A stretch of DNA of 64,000 nucleotides from Bacteroidota bacterium (lineage in GTDB: Bacteria; Bacteroidota; Bacteroidia; Chitinophagales; Chitinophagaceae): assembly GCA_023437225.1 (NCBI GenBank), contig JAEZGS010000024.1:124001-188000 (forward strand). Direction: 5' to 3'. How positions within the stretch are numbered: the first letter of the stretch is position 1; the number at the start of each line of letters is the position of its first letter. Below are positions 9,701 through 17,019 of the stretch, one piece after another. Under the pieces are notes generated by a model. The model had not been told where the DNA came from. It saw nothing but the letters and a program-made list of their open reading frames with translations, and did not search any database. The position numbers were made by a program, and so were the translations under genes.

Positions 9701-10036
9701 TGCTTCAGGTAAAATTTCCTGCAGAATTTCTTCAATTTTTTTATCGCGACCCTTCTTTAATTCGTCGATCTCTTTATAAAGCGTGTCTTTCCGACCCATT
9801 TCCGAAAGAGGGATTGATTCACCTTCTTTAGAGAGTTCGATGATTTGATTATCGATATCATTCAAATGAGCTTCGATGCGTTTGCGGAACTCAGCCGTTT
9901 TCCCCCTCAGCTCATCATTTGACAGAGTCTGGTAAGAGGCAAAATGCTGATTGATCTTATCAACGAGGGGCAGGATAACCTTTACATCCTTTTCGGATTT
10001 ACTTCCCCCAAATATTTTCGAAATGAAACCTAACAT
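6713..10036 (-). CDS. secA: Preprotein translocase ATPase SecA
   Basis: SecA is the ATPase that drives proteins through the SecYEG channel. Visible features, N- to C-terminal, are the amphipathic start (MLGFISKIFGG), Walker A (ATGEGKTLVS), the DEAD-like box in the DEVDSVLIDDARTPL segment, the preprotein cross-linking domain, the IATNMAGRGTD and GRAGRQGDPG helicase motifs, and the C-terminal zinc-binding SEC-C motif (CPCGSGKKFKACHG). Its 1107 residues exceed the ~900 of E. coli SecA. The difference is the long insertion within the first nucleotide-binding region that is usual in Bacteroidota. The gene appears monocistronic: a terminator follows, and upstream lies a divergent regulator gene. 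Identification is certain. Confidence 0.98.
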   Translation of the reverse strand: MLGFISKIFGGSKSEKDVKVILPLVDKINQHFASYQTLSNDELRGKTAEFRKRIEAHLNDIDNQIIELSKEGESIPLSEMGRKDTLYKEIDELKKGRDKKIEEILQEILPEAFAVVKETARRFKENTELVSTATDLDRDLSVKKDYIRIEGDKSIYQNSWTAGGNLITWNMVHYDVQLIGGIVLHQGKISEMATGEGKTLVSTLPAYLNALAGEGVHIVTVNDYLARRDSEWNGTLFEWLGLEVDCIDRHQPNTRERRKAYQADITYGTNNEFGFDYLRDNMVHNPDEMVQRKHHFAMVDEVDSVLIDDARTPLIISGPVPKGDEQQYHLLKPRVEKLVEMQKQVVNKYLNDAKKKFSEGDDDPKSGGLSLMRAYRGLPKHNALIKFLSEPGVRVKLQKSENYYLADQQKEMPKVDEELYFHIDEKNNSVDLTDRGIAAITRSGEDPDFFLLPDISISLSDVDRAEITPEEKLHRKEAILSEYTIKADRIHTVQQLLKAYTLFDKDVEYVVMEDAVKIVDEQTGRILDGRRYSDGLHQAIEAKENVKIEAATQTYATITLQNFFRMYHKLAGMTGTAETEAGEFWDIYKLDVVTIPTNVNVIRKDQQDLVYKTKREKYKAVIDEIEALRTAGRPVLVGTTSVEVSELLSKMLHGKKIPHNVLNAKQHAREAQVVAEAGLPGAITIATNMAGRGTDIKLGPGVKEAGGLAIIGTERHESRRVDRQLRGRAGRQGDPGTSQFYVSLEDDLMRLFGSERIASIMDRFGYKEGEVIQHSMVTKSIERAQKKVEENNFGIRKRLLEYDDVMNKQRNVVYQKRNHALFGERLALDLDNSFYLVAEGLINSFQEQGDYEGFKLAAIVNFGIDTSISSDEFTKGNVNDLSDKLYTEATTRYQQKMNDLRLQAVPVFSNIRQVQGPHIENVIVPFTDGKKAIQVLAPLEKTVSSEGRDLVNAIERQITLAIIDEAWKEHLRSMDDLKQSVQTAYLEQKDPLVIYKITAFDLFKRMDAEVNKDIVSFLCHASIPVEQGQSNGQIREGREQKTDMSKMQANKQAVDARGDDYAANENDYFDPTPVKHEPVKVGPKIGRNDPCPCGSGKKFKACHGRES

Positions 10037-10136
10037 ACCGGGTAATTGATTGCAGTTTTAATGTTTTTTGTCGTGGCTTGAATCTCCCGAGTCAAATATG
10101 GTGCTAGGGGTTAATTATAGCCAGATTGACAGTCGG

Positions 10137-10144
10137 CAAAGGTA
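10137..10144 (-). promoter_or_regulatory. Candidate -7 element of secA
   Basis: Read on the minus strand this is TACCTTTG, a full match to the Bacteroidota -7 consensus TAnnTTTG. It lies about 100 bases upstream of the secA start. I do not see a TTG at the expected -33 spacing, so support is partial. Confidence 0.4.
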
Positions 10145-10207
10145 TGTTTTCTAAAGGATAGTTGTTGAAGGTCAACATTCTGATAACAATTTTTGCAAAA
10201 CCAAAAA

Positions 10208-10237
10208 TATTAGTAATTTCACCCTAAATTTATTAGT
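10208..10237 (+). promoter_or_regulatory. Direct repeat TATTAGT upstream of the LexA-like gene (possible operator)
   Basis: Two copies of TATTAGT, 23 bases apart start to start, lie immediately before the LexA-like gene, the second one touching its start codon. Spacing of about two helical turns and the position fit an autoregulatory operator. This is inferred from position only; AT-rich chance repeats are possible. Confidence 0.3.
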
Positions 10238-10238
10238 T

Positions 10239-10985
10239 ATGTCATTTGCCGGAAAGAACCTTAAGTATCTGAGGAAGCTGCGTGGATGGACACAGGAGGA
10301 GTTTGCGAACAGATTAAATATAAAACGGTCACTGTTGGGAGCTTACGAAGAGGAGCGCGCCGAACCTCGGATCGAAGTCCTGGAAACTGTGATGGATATC
10401 TATAAGCTTTCTCTTGATGAGTTGCTTTTGAAAGAATTAGGCAACGACAATAATAGTTTTTTGGCCAGGCGCCGTGCACAAAAATTGGCAGGGAGTACCA
10501 GTGAGATCCAGTTTGTTCCCATTAAGGCGGCTGCTGGCTACCTGACAGGTTATGCAGATCCAGAGTTCATTGACGAATTAAATACATTCACACTGCCGAT
10601 GCTGGCTCCAGGCAATTACCGTGCGTTTGAAATTGTAGGGGATTCAATGTTGCCCACTCCCAGCGGTTCCGTTGTGGTGGGAGAAAAGGTGGACAGTTTT
10701 GAACATGTAAAGTCGAACAATGCGTACATAGTTGTTTCGAAAGGCGAGGGCATTGTATACAAGCGGATCGTCAAAACTCCAAAATCGAAGACGAAGATCA
10801 CCCTTGTTAGTGACAACAGTAATTACCAGCCTTATACCATTAATTCTTCTGATGTTCTGGAAGTCTGGTCGGCCGCCTACGTAATAAGCAAGGCGAATGC
10901 TCAGCCGCGGTGGGATATGAATCAGCTCGCAAGCCTTGTGACCAATCTTCAGGAACAGGTAGCCTCGTTGAAAAGCAGCAGGTGA
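10239..10985 (+). CDS. XRE-family repressor with LexA-like S24 self-cleavage domain
   Basis: The N-terminus is a classic HTH of the Cro/CI type (LKYLRKLRGWTQEEFANRL, residues 8-26, recognition helix near KRSLLGAYE). After a linker comes an S24/LexA peptidase-like domain with the serine in GDSMLP (Ser136) and the general-base lysine in VYKRIV (Lys175). A potential cleavage bond Ala99-Gly100 (KAAAGYLTG) lies 37 residues before the serine, close to the 35 in E. coli LexA (Ala84 to Ser119). The protein is thus likely a repressor that cleaves itself, perhaps on DNA damage. There is no prophage nearby, so it is more likely a host stress regulator than a phage CI. The first unit of a tandem-repeat array overlaps its stop codon. 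Confidence 0.9.
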   Translation: MSFAGKNLKYLRKLRGWTQEEFANRLNIKRSLLGAYEEERAEPRIEVLETVMDIYKLSLDELLLKELGNDNNSFLARRRAQKLAGSTSEIQFVPIKAAAGYLTGYADPEFIDELNTFTLPMLAPGNYRAFEIVGDSMLPTPSGSVVVGEKVDSFEHVKSNNAYIVVSKGEGIVYKRIVKTPKSKTKITLVSDNSNYQPYTINSSDVLEVWSAAYVISKANAQPRWDMNQLASLVTNLQEQVASLKSSR

Positions 10986-11087
10986 TTCGGAGAATCGGAG
11001 AATCGGAGAATCAGAGGATCAGAGGATCGGAGAATCAGAGAATTGGAGAATCGGTGAATCAGAGAATCAGAGAATCGGAGAATCCGT
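10984..11087. repeat. Tandem array, 13 copies of an 8-bp unit (GAATCGGA)
   Basis: Thirteen consecutive 8-bp units close to GAATCRGA run for 104 bp; the last unit is imperfect. Variants change mainly positions 2, 5 and 6. The array begins inside the stop codon of the LexA-like gene. A related unit (GAGAAACG, the same motif in another phase with one base change) forms the array at 26402. Confidence 0.92.
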
Positions 11088-11097
11088 AATTTTTTGA

Positions 11098-11221
11098 TTT
11101 CCCATTTTCCATTTCCCATTTCCCATTTCCGTTTTCCCATTTCCCGTATCCGTTTCCCATTTCCCATATCCGTTTTCCCATTTCCCGTATCCGTTTCCCA
11201 TTTCCCACTTTCCATTTTCCA
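11098..11221. repeat. Tandem array of a 7-bp unit (TTTCCCA) with a 35-bp internal duplication
   Basis: About 18 units of TTTCCCA or variants (TTTCCCG, TATCCG, TTTTCCA) follow each other. A perfect 35-bp direct repeat is nested inside (11132-11166 and 11173-11207), giving a 41-bp higher-order period. The strand is strongly pyrimidine-biased. No gene is present here; frames that stay open in it are artefacts of the repeat. Confidence 0.88.
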
Positions 11222-11234
11222 TTTCAGATATCGG

Positions 11235-11262
11235 CCGCATTCCGCTTTCCGCATTCCGCTTT
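11235..11262. repeat. Two perfect copies of a 14-bp unit (CCGCATTCCGCTTT)
   Basis: Two adjacent identical 14-bp units sit at the end of the low-complexity island before the DUF5916 gene. Together with the two larger arrays they account for most of this ~340-base intergenic stretch; the remaining ~65 bases should contain the promoter of the next gene, but no clear TAnnTTTG is seen. Confidence 0.8.
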
Positions 11263-11328
11263 CTGTTAAAAGCTGTATCTTCCCATCCCTAACCCTGGAA
11301 CCCTAAATCGACACGCCGGTTTTTTTGC

Positions 11329-13815
11329 ATGAGAAGATTTTTGATCATTGGCATGGCTATGCTGTTGGCTTTTTCAGTCTATTCACAACGGAAAGTGGCG
11401 TTGGCTGAGCGGGCGCATGTGCCAATGAGAATCGATGGAGTCATCGATGAAATCGCATGGAAATCTGCACCCATAGCATCAGAATTCATTACCAATACAC
11501 CCGTATTCGGACAAAAACCTCGCTATCCAACTGAGGTAAGAGTATTATACGATAACTCTGCCATTTATGTTTCCGCATACATTCATGACGATCCCACAGA
11601 GATAAGAAGGCAGTTTACGGCCCGCGACCAGGTAGCACTTGCGGATGTTGACTACTTCTCGGTTTTTTTAGATACTTATAACGATGATCAGAATGCGTTC
11701 CAGTTCCTGGTTACCTCACGCAATGTTCAAAGCGATGCCCGTGTTTCGCCGAGTAGCAACGGAAGCTATGGCAATTACGGCGATATCAGTTGGGATGCCG
11801 TGTGGGATAGCAGGGTGAACATCGTTGCAGATGGTTGGATCGTGGAAATGAAGATCCCATATTTCTCACTTCGCTTTTCCAGGGAAAGCGTCCAGAACTG
11901 GGGCATTCAGTTTTTGAGGCATAGTCGCAGATTCAATGAATCTGGGTTTTGGAATCCCGTCGATCCTGCGGTAAATGGTTTCGTAAACCAATTTGGCGAC
12001 CTGCAGGGACTCACCGAGATACGATCGCCTCTACGATTAAGTTTTTCACCTTACCTGAGTGGAGGGTATCGCAGCAACCCGCATTCCAATGGAAAAAATA
12101 TTACTGAGACGCTACGAAGCGGAGGTATGGATGTGAAGTACGGTATTAGTGAAAGCTTTACACTTGACGCAACCCTTATCCCGGATTTCGGCCAGGTGAT
12201 ATCAGACAATGTTGTAAATAACATTTCACCATTCGAAATTCAATTCAAAGAGAACCGGCCTTTCTTCACTGAGGGTACAGAACTTTTCAACAAAGCAGGT
12301 ATATTTTATTCCAGACGGATAGGGAGTACTCCCGAAGGGTTTAACAGGGTAGGCGGCATGGTTGACAATGGGCCGCTGAGTGATTTCGACATCGTTCGAA
12401 ATCCTTCTGTAACGCCGTTATATAATGCTATCAAATTTTCGGGTAGAACGAGAAACAATCTCGGCATCGGAGTATTCAATGCGATCGCGCAGCCCGTTAA
12501 AGCTAAGATACGTCATTCGGTTGATGGCAGGGATTCGTTGATTCTCACAGAAGAACTTACCAATTACAATGTTATTGTGCTTGATCAGGCCTGGAAAAAT
12601 CGATCATATCTCACTCTGACGAATACCAATGTTTTAAGAAACGGCCACGCACCCGATGCAAATGTGACGGCTGTCGACCTTGCACTTTATGACAAGAAGA
12701 ACCGGTATGGCCTTGCACTAAAGCCCAGGTACAGCAAGATATACAGTCGCGAAGGAAATTATGATGGCTTTGCCAATACGATTGAATTTGGAAAAGTGAG
12801 TGGGAACTTTCAGTTCAGTATTTCCAATACAATCGAGTCACAAAAATATTCGCCAAACGATCTTGGATTTTTGTTGTCACCTAATGAGCTGAATAATGAA
12901 GCCTCTATAAGCTATAACATATTCGAACCTTCCAAACACTTCATCAATCATAGCTACGAATTGTCGATAGAGAATTCCTATTTGTATAAACCATTTCTTT
13001 ATCAACAAACAGAGATTGTTGCGCGTGGATTTTGGTTGTTTCACAATTTTTGGGATCTGAGTGTGGAACTGGGTGGCGTGCCTGGTTGGTCCAACGATTT
13101 CTGGGAAATGCAAACACCGGAAAATATACTGGAAACACCGCGGCAAAAGCTGCGCCGTTCAGGTTATTTTTTCATGTTCCTTTCAGGAAGCAGCGACAGT
13201 AGAAAAAAGCTATTTGCTTCCTGGAATGTGGGCGCTGCAGAAGGGCCCTTACCCAACGATCCATTTCACAAACTTGATTTTTCACTTCGCTACCGGTTCA
13301 ACGACAGGTTTTCCGTGGAAGCAACGTATTCGAGGCAACATGACCATGGTCAATTTGGATATGCTTTCTTCAGAGACAATGGTAAACCCATTCTTGCGCG
13401 CAGAAAATATACCGATGTAAGTACAGTAATATCGGGTATATATAACTTCACATCCCGCATGAATCTTACGTTCCGTGCAAGGCATTTCTGGAACAAGCTT
13501 GACAATACTAACTTGTACAACATTCTACCGGATGGCAACTGGACAGAACGATTCGATTTCAAGCCAAGCGATTATAATCAGAATTACAACAGCTTTAATA
13601 TAGATGTTTTTTATACATGGGATTTTCGCCTGGGCAGTCGCATTGTATTAGGGTATAAGAACTGGTTAGGCGATGATTTTTCGCGAAGCATACCCATGTT
13701 AAACAATCACAGCTATCTCAGGAATGCACGTTCGGTTTTCAATAATCCTCATGGTAATGAAGTAACTCTTCGCCTGATTTATTTTCTTGACGCGGCACAA
13801 TGGCGCGGCAGGTAA
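11329..13815 (+). CDS. DUF5916 protein with N-terminal CBM9-like domain
   Basis: A signal peptide (MRRFLIIGMAMLLAFSVYSQ) is followed by a carbohydrate-binding family 9-like beta-sandwich (roughly residues 25-215: MRIDGVIDEIAWKSAP, VRVLYDNSAIYVSAYIHD, ADVDYFSVFLDTYND, WIVEMKIPYFSLRF). The rest is a long DUF5916 region rich in alternating hydrophobic and aromatic strands, which looks like an outer-membrane beta-barrel. Length (828) is usual for the family, which is common and poorly characterised in Bacteroidota. Ligand and role are unknown; surface binding or uptake of a glycan or other polymer is a guess. It ends 4 bases before the convergent pdeM gene. Confidence 0.88.
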   Translation: MRRFLIIGMAMLLAFSVYSQRKVALAERAHVPMRIDGVIDEIAWKSAPIASEFITNTPVFGQKPRYPTEVRVLYDNSAIYVSAYIHDDPTEIRRQFTARDQVALADVDYFSVFLDTYNDDQNAFQFLVTSRNVQSDARVSPSSNGSYGNYGDISWDAVWDSRVNIVADGWIVEMKIPYFSLRFSRESVQNWGIQFLRHSRRFNESGFWNPVDPAVNGFVNQFGDLQGLTEIRSPLRLSFSPYLSGGYRSNPHSNGKNITETLRSGGMDVKYGISESFTLDATLIPDFGQVISDNVVNNISPFEIQFKENRPFFTEGTELFNKAGIFYSRRIGSTPEGFNRVGGMVDNGPLSDFDIVRNPSVTPLYNAIKFSGRTRNNLGIGVFNAIAQPVKAKIRHSVDGRDSLILTEELTNYNVIVLDQAWKNRSYLTLTNTNVLRNGHAPDANVTAVDLALYDKKNRYGLALKPRYSKIYSREGNYDGFANTIEFGKVSGNFQFSISNTIESQKYSPNDLGFLLSPNELNNEASISYNIFEPSKHFINHSYELSIENSYLYKPFLYQQTEIVARGFWLFHNFWDLSVELGGVPGWSNDFWEMQTPENILETPRQKLRRSGYFFMFLSGSSDSRKKLFASWNVGAAEGPLPNDPFHKLDFSLRYRFNDRFSVEATYSRQHDHGQFGYAFFRDNGKPILARRKYTDVSTVISGIYNFTSRMNLTFRARHFWNKLDNTNLYNILPDGNWTERFDFKPSDYNQNYNSFNIDVFYTWDFRLGSRIVLGYKNWLGDDFSRSIPMLNNHSYLRNARSVFNNPHGNEVTLRLIYFLDAAQWRGR

Positions 13816-13819
13816 TGCA

Positions 13820-14479
13820 TTAAAATTTCATCTCAAATAAACTTGAATTAACGATGGCGAAGACAGTATCGCCGGGTTGCGGTGATATCGCCGCTGCACC
13901 GGTGAAGCGACTGAATGCAGGCAGTGTGCAGCTTGTGCTTGTAAAGTGGTAACACGGAAAACGCAAAGATTGTTTTCCCATTCCGTTCAATACTATACCG
14001 GGATGTATGTGACCTGAAAAAAGAAAGTCAATCTCCTCCTGAGAATCGCAATCATCGGCATCATGTTGAAAACAAAAATTGTTGATCGTGTAGGCCCCCT
14101 CGTGCAACGTAACGCCTGCATCATGGAACCAACTGGCTTTCAGAATATCATGATTGCCACGTACGAGATGGAATTCAACAGATGAAAAATCGTCACGCCA
14201 TCTTTTGAAAAGATCCAGCTCCTTATTTGCATAGCTGTGGATCATATCACCCACCACAATCACCTTCTCAGCCCGGAAATATTGAATAAGATGTAAAAGC
14301 CGCTGCAGGTCTTCCTTATACACCGATTGAGGAACAGCAATGCCCGATTTACGAAAGTGTCCGGTTTTGCCCAGATGCAGATCTGAAAGGATCAGCGCTT
14401 TTTCATTCTCCCAAAAAATGCTTCTTTCCGAGCTGACACATAAACGCTGATCGCCAATATTAAGAGATTGTAACTGCAT
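13820..14479 (-). CDS. pdeM: Ligase-associated DNA damage response endonuclease PdeM
   Basis: This is a calcineurin-like metallophosphoesterase with the metal-binding motifs in order: SDLHLGKTGHFR (D-x-H), GDMIHS (GD), VRGNHDIL (GNHD), and FSGHIHPGIV (GHxH). It matches the phosphoesterase of the four-gene ligase-associated DNA repair cassette, of which the other three members lie directly upstream on the same strand. The likely role is endonucleolytic processing of damaged DNA ends or flaps before ligation. I use the ATG at 14479; a GTG two codons upstream (14485) is possible. The upstream helicase gene ends 29 bases away, consistent with one operon. Confidence 0.92.
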   Translation of the reverse strand: MQLQSLNIGDQRLCVSSERSIFWENEKALILSDLHLGKTGHFRKSGIAVPQSVYKEDLQRLLHLIQYFRAEKVIVVGDMIHSYANKELDLFKRWRDDFSSVEFHLVRGNHDILKASWFHDAGVTLHEGAYTINNFCFQHDADDCDSQEEIDFLFSGHIHPGIVLNGMGKQSLRFPCYHFTSTSCTLPAFSRFTGAAAISPQPGDTVFAIVNSSLFEMKF

Positions 14480-14508
14480 ACTCACACACCTTATCAGGAG
14501 GCGCGAAA

Positions 14509-17019
14509 TTACTGATTTTGCAGTTGTTTCTGCATTCTTTTGACACGATCCTCAAGTTTTTCGGAAGACAGGTTTTCCCGCATGGAGTCGACCTTAAGTG
14601 GAAAACAAAATGGGGTTAATCGCTCGGGAAAGGTCAACACAATACGTGATTGCTGGATTCGTTCAAGCATCCCACGCAGGCGCGCTTCTTCCATCTGTTG
14701 CTCCATCACTTCATTGTACGCCTGTCTCAACAACAGATTATCTTTTTCATATTCACTGAATACCTGGAATAGTAAGGAGGCTGATGACTGCAGATGGCGC
14801 GCCTTTTTCTGCTCACCCGGATAGCCCTGGAATACAAGCCCTCCAATAACGGCAACATCGCGAAATTTTCGCTTTGCCATCTCAGCTGAATTAACGCTTC
14901 GCTGAATATCGTTGAACAGATCCTCTGTGCTGAACAACTCATAAACGTTTGTATCATCAACAGGTATTGGTTGATCGCTCAGTAATTCCACTCCATAATC
15001 ATTCATCGCAAAGGAAAATGTTATTGGTGTGATCTTGCTTATTCGATAAGCAAGTATGGCGCCCAAAGCTTCGTGTACAAGTCGCCCTTCAAAAGGATAA
15101 ACAAATAGATGGTAGCCGTCCTTTGTTTCAATTTGTTCGATGAGCAATTCATTCTCATTAGGTATATGAGACAATTTTTGTTGTAATTCAAACAAAGGCT
15201 TGAGAGAGGTTATCTCAACGTCAAATTGTTTTCTGCCTGATTGCAGGCTATCTGTTGCTTCATTGAATTTCTTGCGAAGCATTTTTCCAAGGTTTGCTGA
15301 TAAAGGCATGCGACCTCCCTGCCAGCTTGGAACAATCGACTTCTTTGAATTCGATTTCCTAACAATAACGGTCATGTCTTTGATCATTACAAACTCAAGG
15401 TTTCTTCCCGCAAGCGTAAACACATCGCCCGCTTGCAATCTTGAAATGAACCATTCTTCTATGATGCCCACATATCCACCGCTAAGAAACTTTACTTTGA
15501 GCATTGGGTCACTCACAATCGTTCCAATATGCAGTCGGTGCCGCATTGCAATACGTCTGCTGTTGATCTTGAATTTGCCATCAATGATCTCCACTTTTTT
15601 ATATTCATCGTATTGCTGCAGGGCATTGCCGCCATCAGTGATAAAGTGAAGTATGTCCTGCCACTCTTCAACCTCTAATTCGCGAAAGCAATGCGTAGAT
15701 AGAATTTCAGGTAGAATGTCTTCCGGATAAAAGCCATCGGATATCGCAATGGTGCACAAATATTGTATCAACACATCGAAGCAAAGAATCATTGGATTAC
15801 GACTCTCAATAAAGTTCAGATCTTTTGCTTCCTTCAATGCAGCCGCTTCAACCAACTCGAGGGTGTGTGTGGGGAGGAAATATATTCTGCTCACTTCTCC
15901 GGGTTGATGACCACTTCTTCCCGCACGTTGCAGAAACCTTGCTACACCCTTTGGAGATCCAACCTGGATCACTGTTTCAACGGGTCTGAAATCTACTCCC
16001 AGGTCAAGGCTGGCAGTACATACTACAGCTTTTAATGTTCCGCTGTGTAAGGCGTCCTCTACCCACAGGCGCAAGTCCATATCTATCGAACCATGATGCA
16101 ATGCTATCTGTCCAGCAAGATCGGGACATGCAGTTAATAAGGTCTGATACCAGGTTTCACTCATCCCTCTTGTATTGATGAAGATGAGGGTTGTGCGACT
16201 TTGTTGAATAATAGGAATAACACGGTCCACAAGTTTCAATCCGAGGTGTCCCGCCCAGGGATATTTTTCAATTTCTTCAGGTATGATAGAGATAATGTCT
16301 ATCGGTTTGTTTACCTGTGCCCGAATGATAAGTTCATTTGCCTGGTCGTGTGTGTTTAACAACGATAGGGGCGATAATAAAACATCTTTTGCCTCCTCAA
16401 GATTGCCGATCGTTGCACTGATCCCCCACAATTGAATTGGTATCGATTCTTTGAATCTTCTTAATCCGACGATTCTCGAAATGGCCAATTCCACCTGCAC
16501 ACCCCGCTTACTTCCAAGCAGTTCATGCCACTCATCAACCGCCAGGTAACGAAGGGATTTAAAGACTTCCGGGTAATCCCGTTGCCCAAGTAAAAGATGA
16601 AGGCTTTCAGGTGTGATGATCAATATTTCAGGCATGCTGCGCTTTTGCCGCTGACGCTCTGCCATATCTGTGTCACCGTTTCTAATCCCAACCTTCCATT
16701 GAAGGCCTATGCCACTAATGGCTTCTTCCATGGCGCGCCCAATATCTTTTGCGAGAGCACGAAGTGGCGTTACCCATAAAAGTTGCAGTCCGTTTTTGGC
16801 GCGTCTGTAGTTATCCGGATTTCTGTTGATGAAATCAATAAGCGCCCCCATGAAGACGGAGTATGTTTTTCCAAATCCGGTAGGTGCATTTACAAGACCG
16901 GATTGTCCCTTGCACATTGCATTCCATGCATCCAATTGAAATTGGAAAGGCTTCTTGCCCTGTGCTGCCATCCATGTGTGGATGACTTCAAAACCTATAG
17001 TTTGCTCAATTGTATTCAA
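14509..17019 (-). CDS. Ligase-associated DNA damage response DEXH-box helicase (Lhr-like)
   Basis: This 836-residue protein is a superfamily 2 helicase of the Lhr-like, ligase-associated type. Walker A is NAPTGFGKTYS, the Walker B box is VDEWHELLGSKRG (DEWH), and motif VI is QRAGRSGHQPG. A winged-helix region and the Lhr-specific C-terminal part follow. It presumably unwinds DNA during repair with the neighbouring nucleases and ligase. The start is a TTG that shares four bases (TTGA) with the stop codon of the upstream cytochrome gene. No in-frame ATG exists before residue 17 and a stop precedes, so a coupled TTG start is likely. That overlap means translation of the helicase probably depends on ribosomes finishing the cytochrome. 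Confidence 0.94.
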   Translation of the reverse strand: MNTIEQTIGFEVIHTWMAAQGKKPFQFQLDAWNAMCKGQSGLVNAPTGFGKTYSVFMGALIDFINRNPDNYRRAKNGLQLLWVTPLRALAKDIGRAMEEAISGIGLQWKVGIRNGDTDMAERQRQKRSMPEILIITPESLHLLLGQRDYPEVFKSLRYLAVDEWHELLGSKRGVQVELAISRIVGLRRFKESIPIQLWGISATIGNLEEAKDVLLSPLSLLNTHDQANELIIRAQVNKPIDIISIIPEEIEKYPWAGHLGLKLVDRVIPIIQQSRTTLIFINTRGMSETWYQTLLTACPDLAGQIALHHGSIDMDLRLWVEDALHSGTLKAVVCTASLDLGVDFRPVETVIQVGSPKGVARFLQRAGRSGHQPGEVSRIYFLPTHTLELVEAAALKEAKDLNFIESRNPMILCFDVLIQYLCTIAISDGFYPEDILPEILSTHCFRELEVEEWQDILHFITDGGNALQQYDEYKKVEIIDGKFKINSRRIAMRHRLHIGTIVSDPMLKVKFLSGGYVGIIEEWFISRLQAGDVFTLAGRNLEFVMIKDMTVIVRKSNSKKSIVPSWQGGRMPLSANLGKMLRKKFNEATDSLQSGRKQFDVEITSLKPLFELQQKLSHIPNENELLIEQIETKDGYHLFVYPFEGRLVHEALGAILAYRISKITPITFSFAMNDYGVELLSDQPIPVDDTNVYELFSTEDLFNDIQRSVNSAEMAKRKFRDVAVIGGLVFQGYPGEQKKARHLQSSASLLFQVFSEYEKDNLLLRQAYNEVMEQQMEEARLRGMLERIQQSRIVLTFPERLTPFCFPLKVDSMRENLSSEKLEDRVKRMQKQLQNQ

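Noticed and set aside
10239..10985. Prophage repressor
   Set aside because: No integrase, structural or lysis genes lie near; flanking genes are secA and a DUF5916 protein.
10984..11262. CRISPR-like or coding repeat region
   Set aside because: Units are 7, 8 and 14 bp and directly adjacent with no spacers, so this is not CRISPR. The ~100-residue frames on both strands only translate the repeat periodicity and have no independent support.
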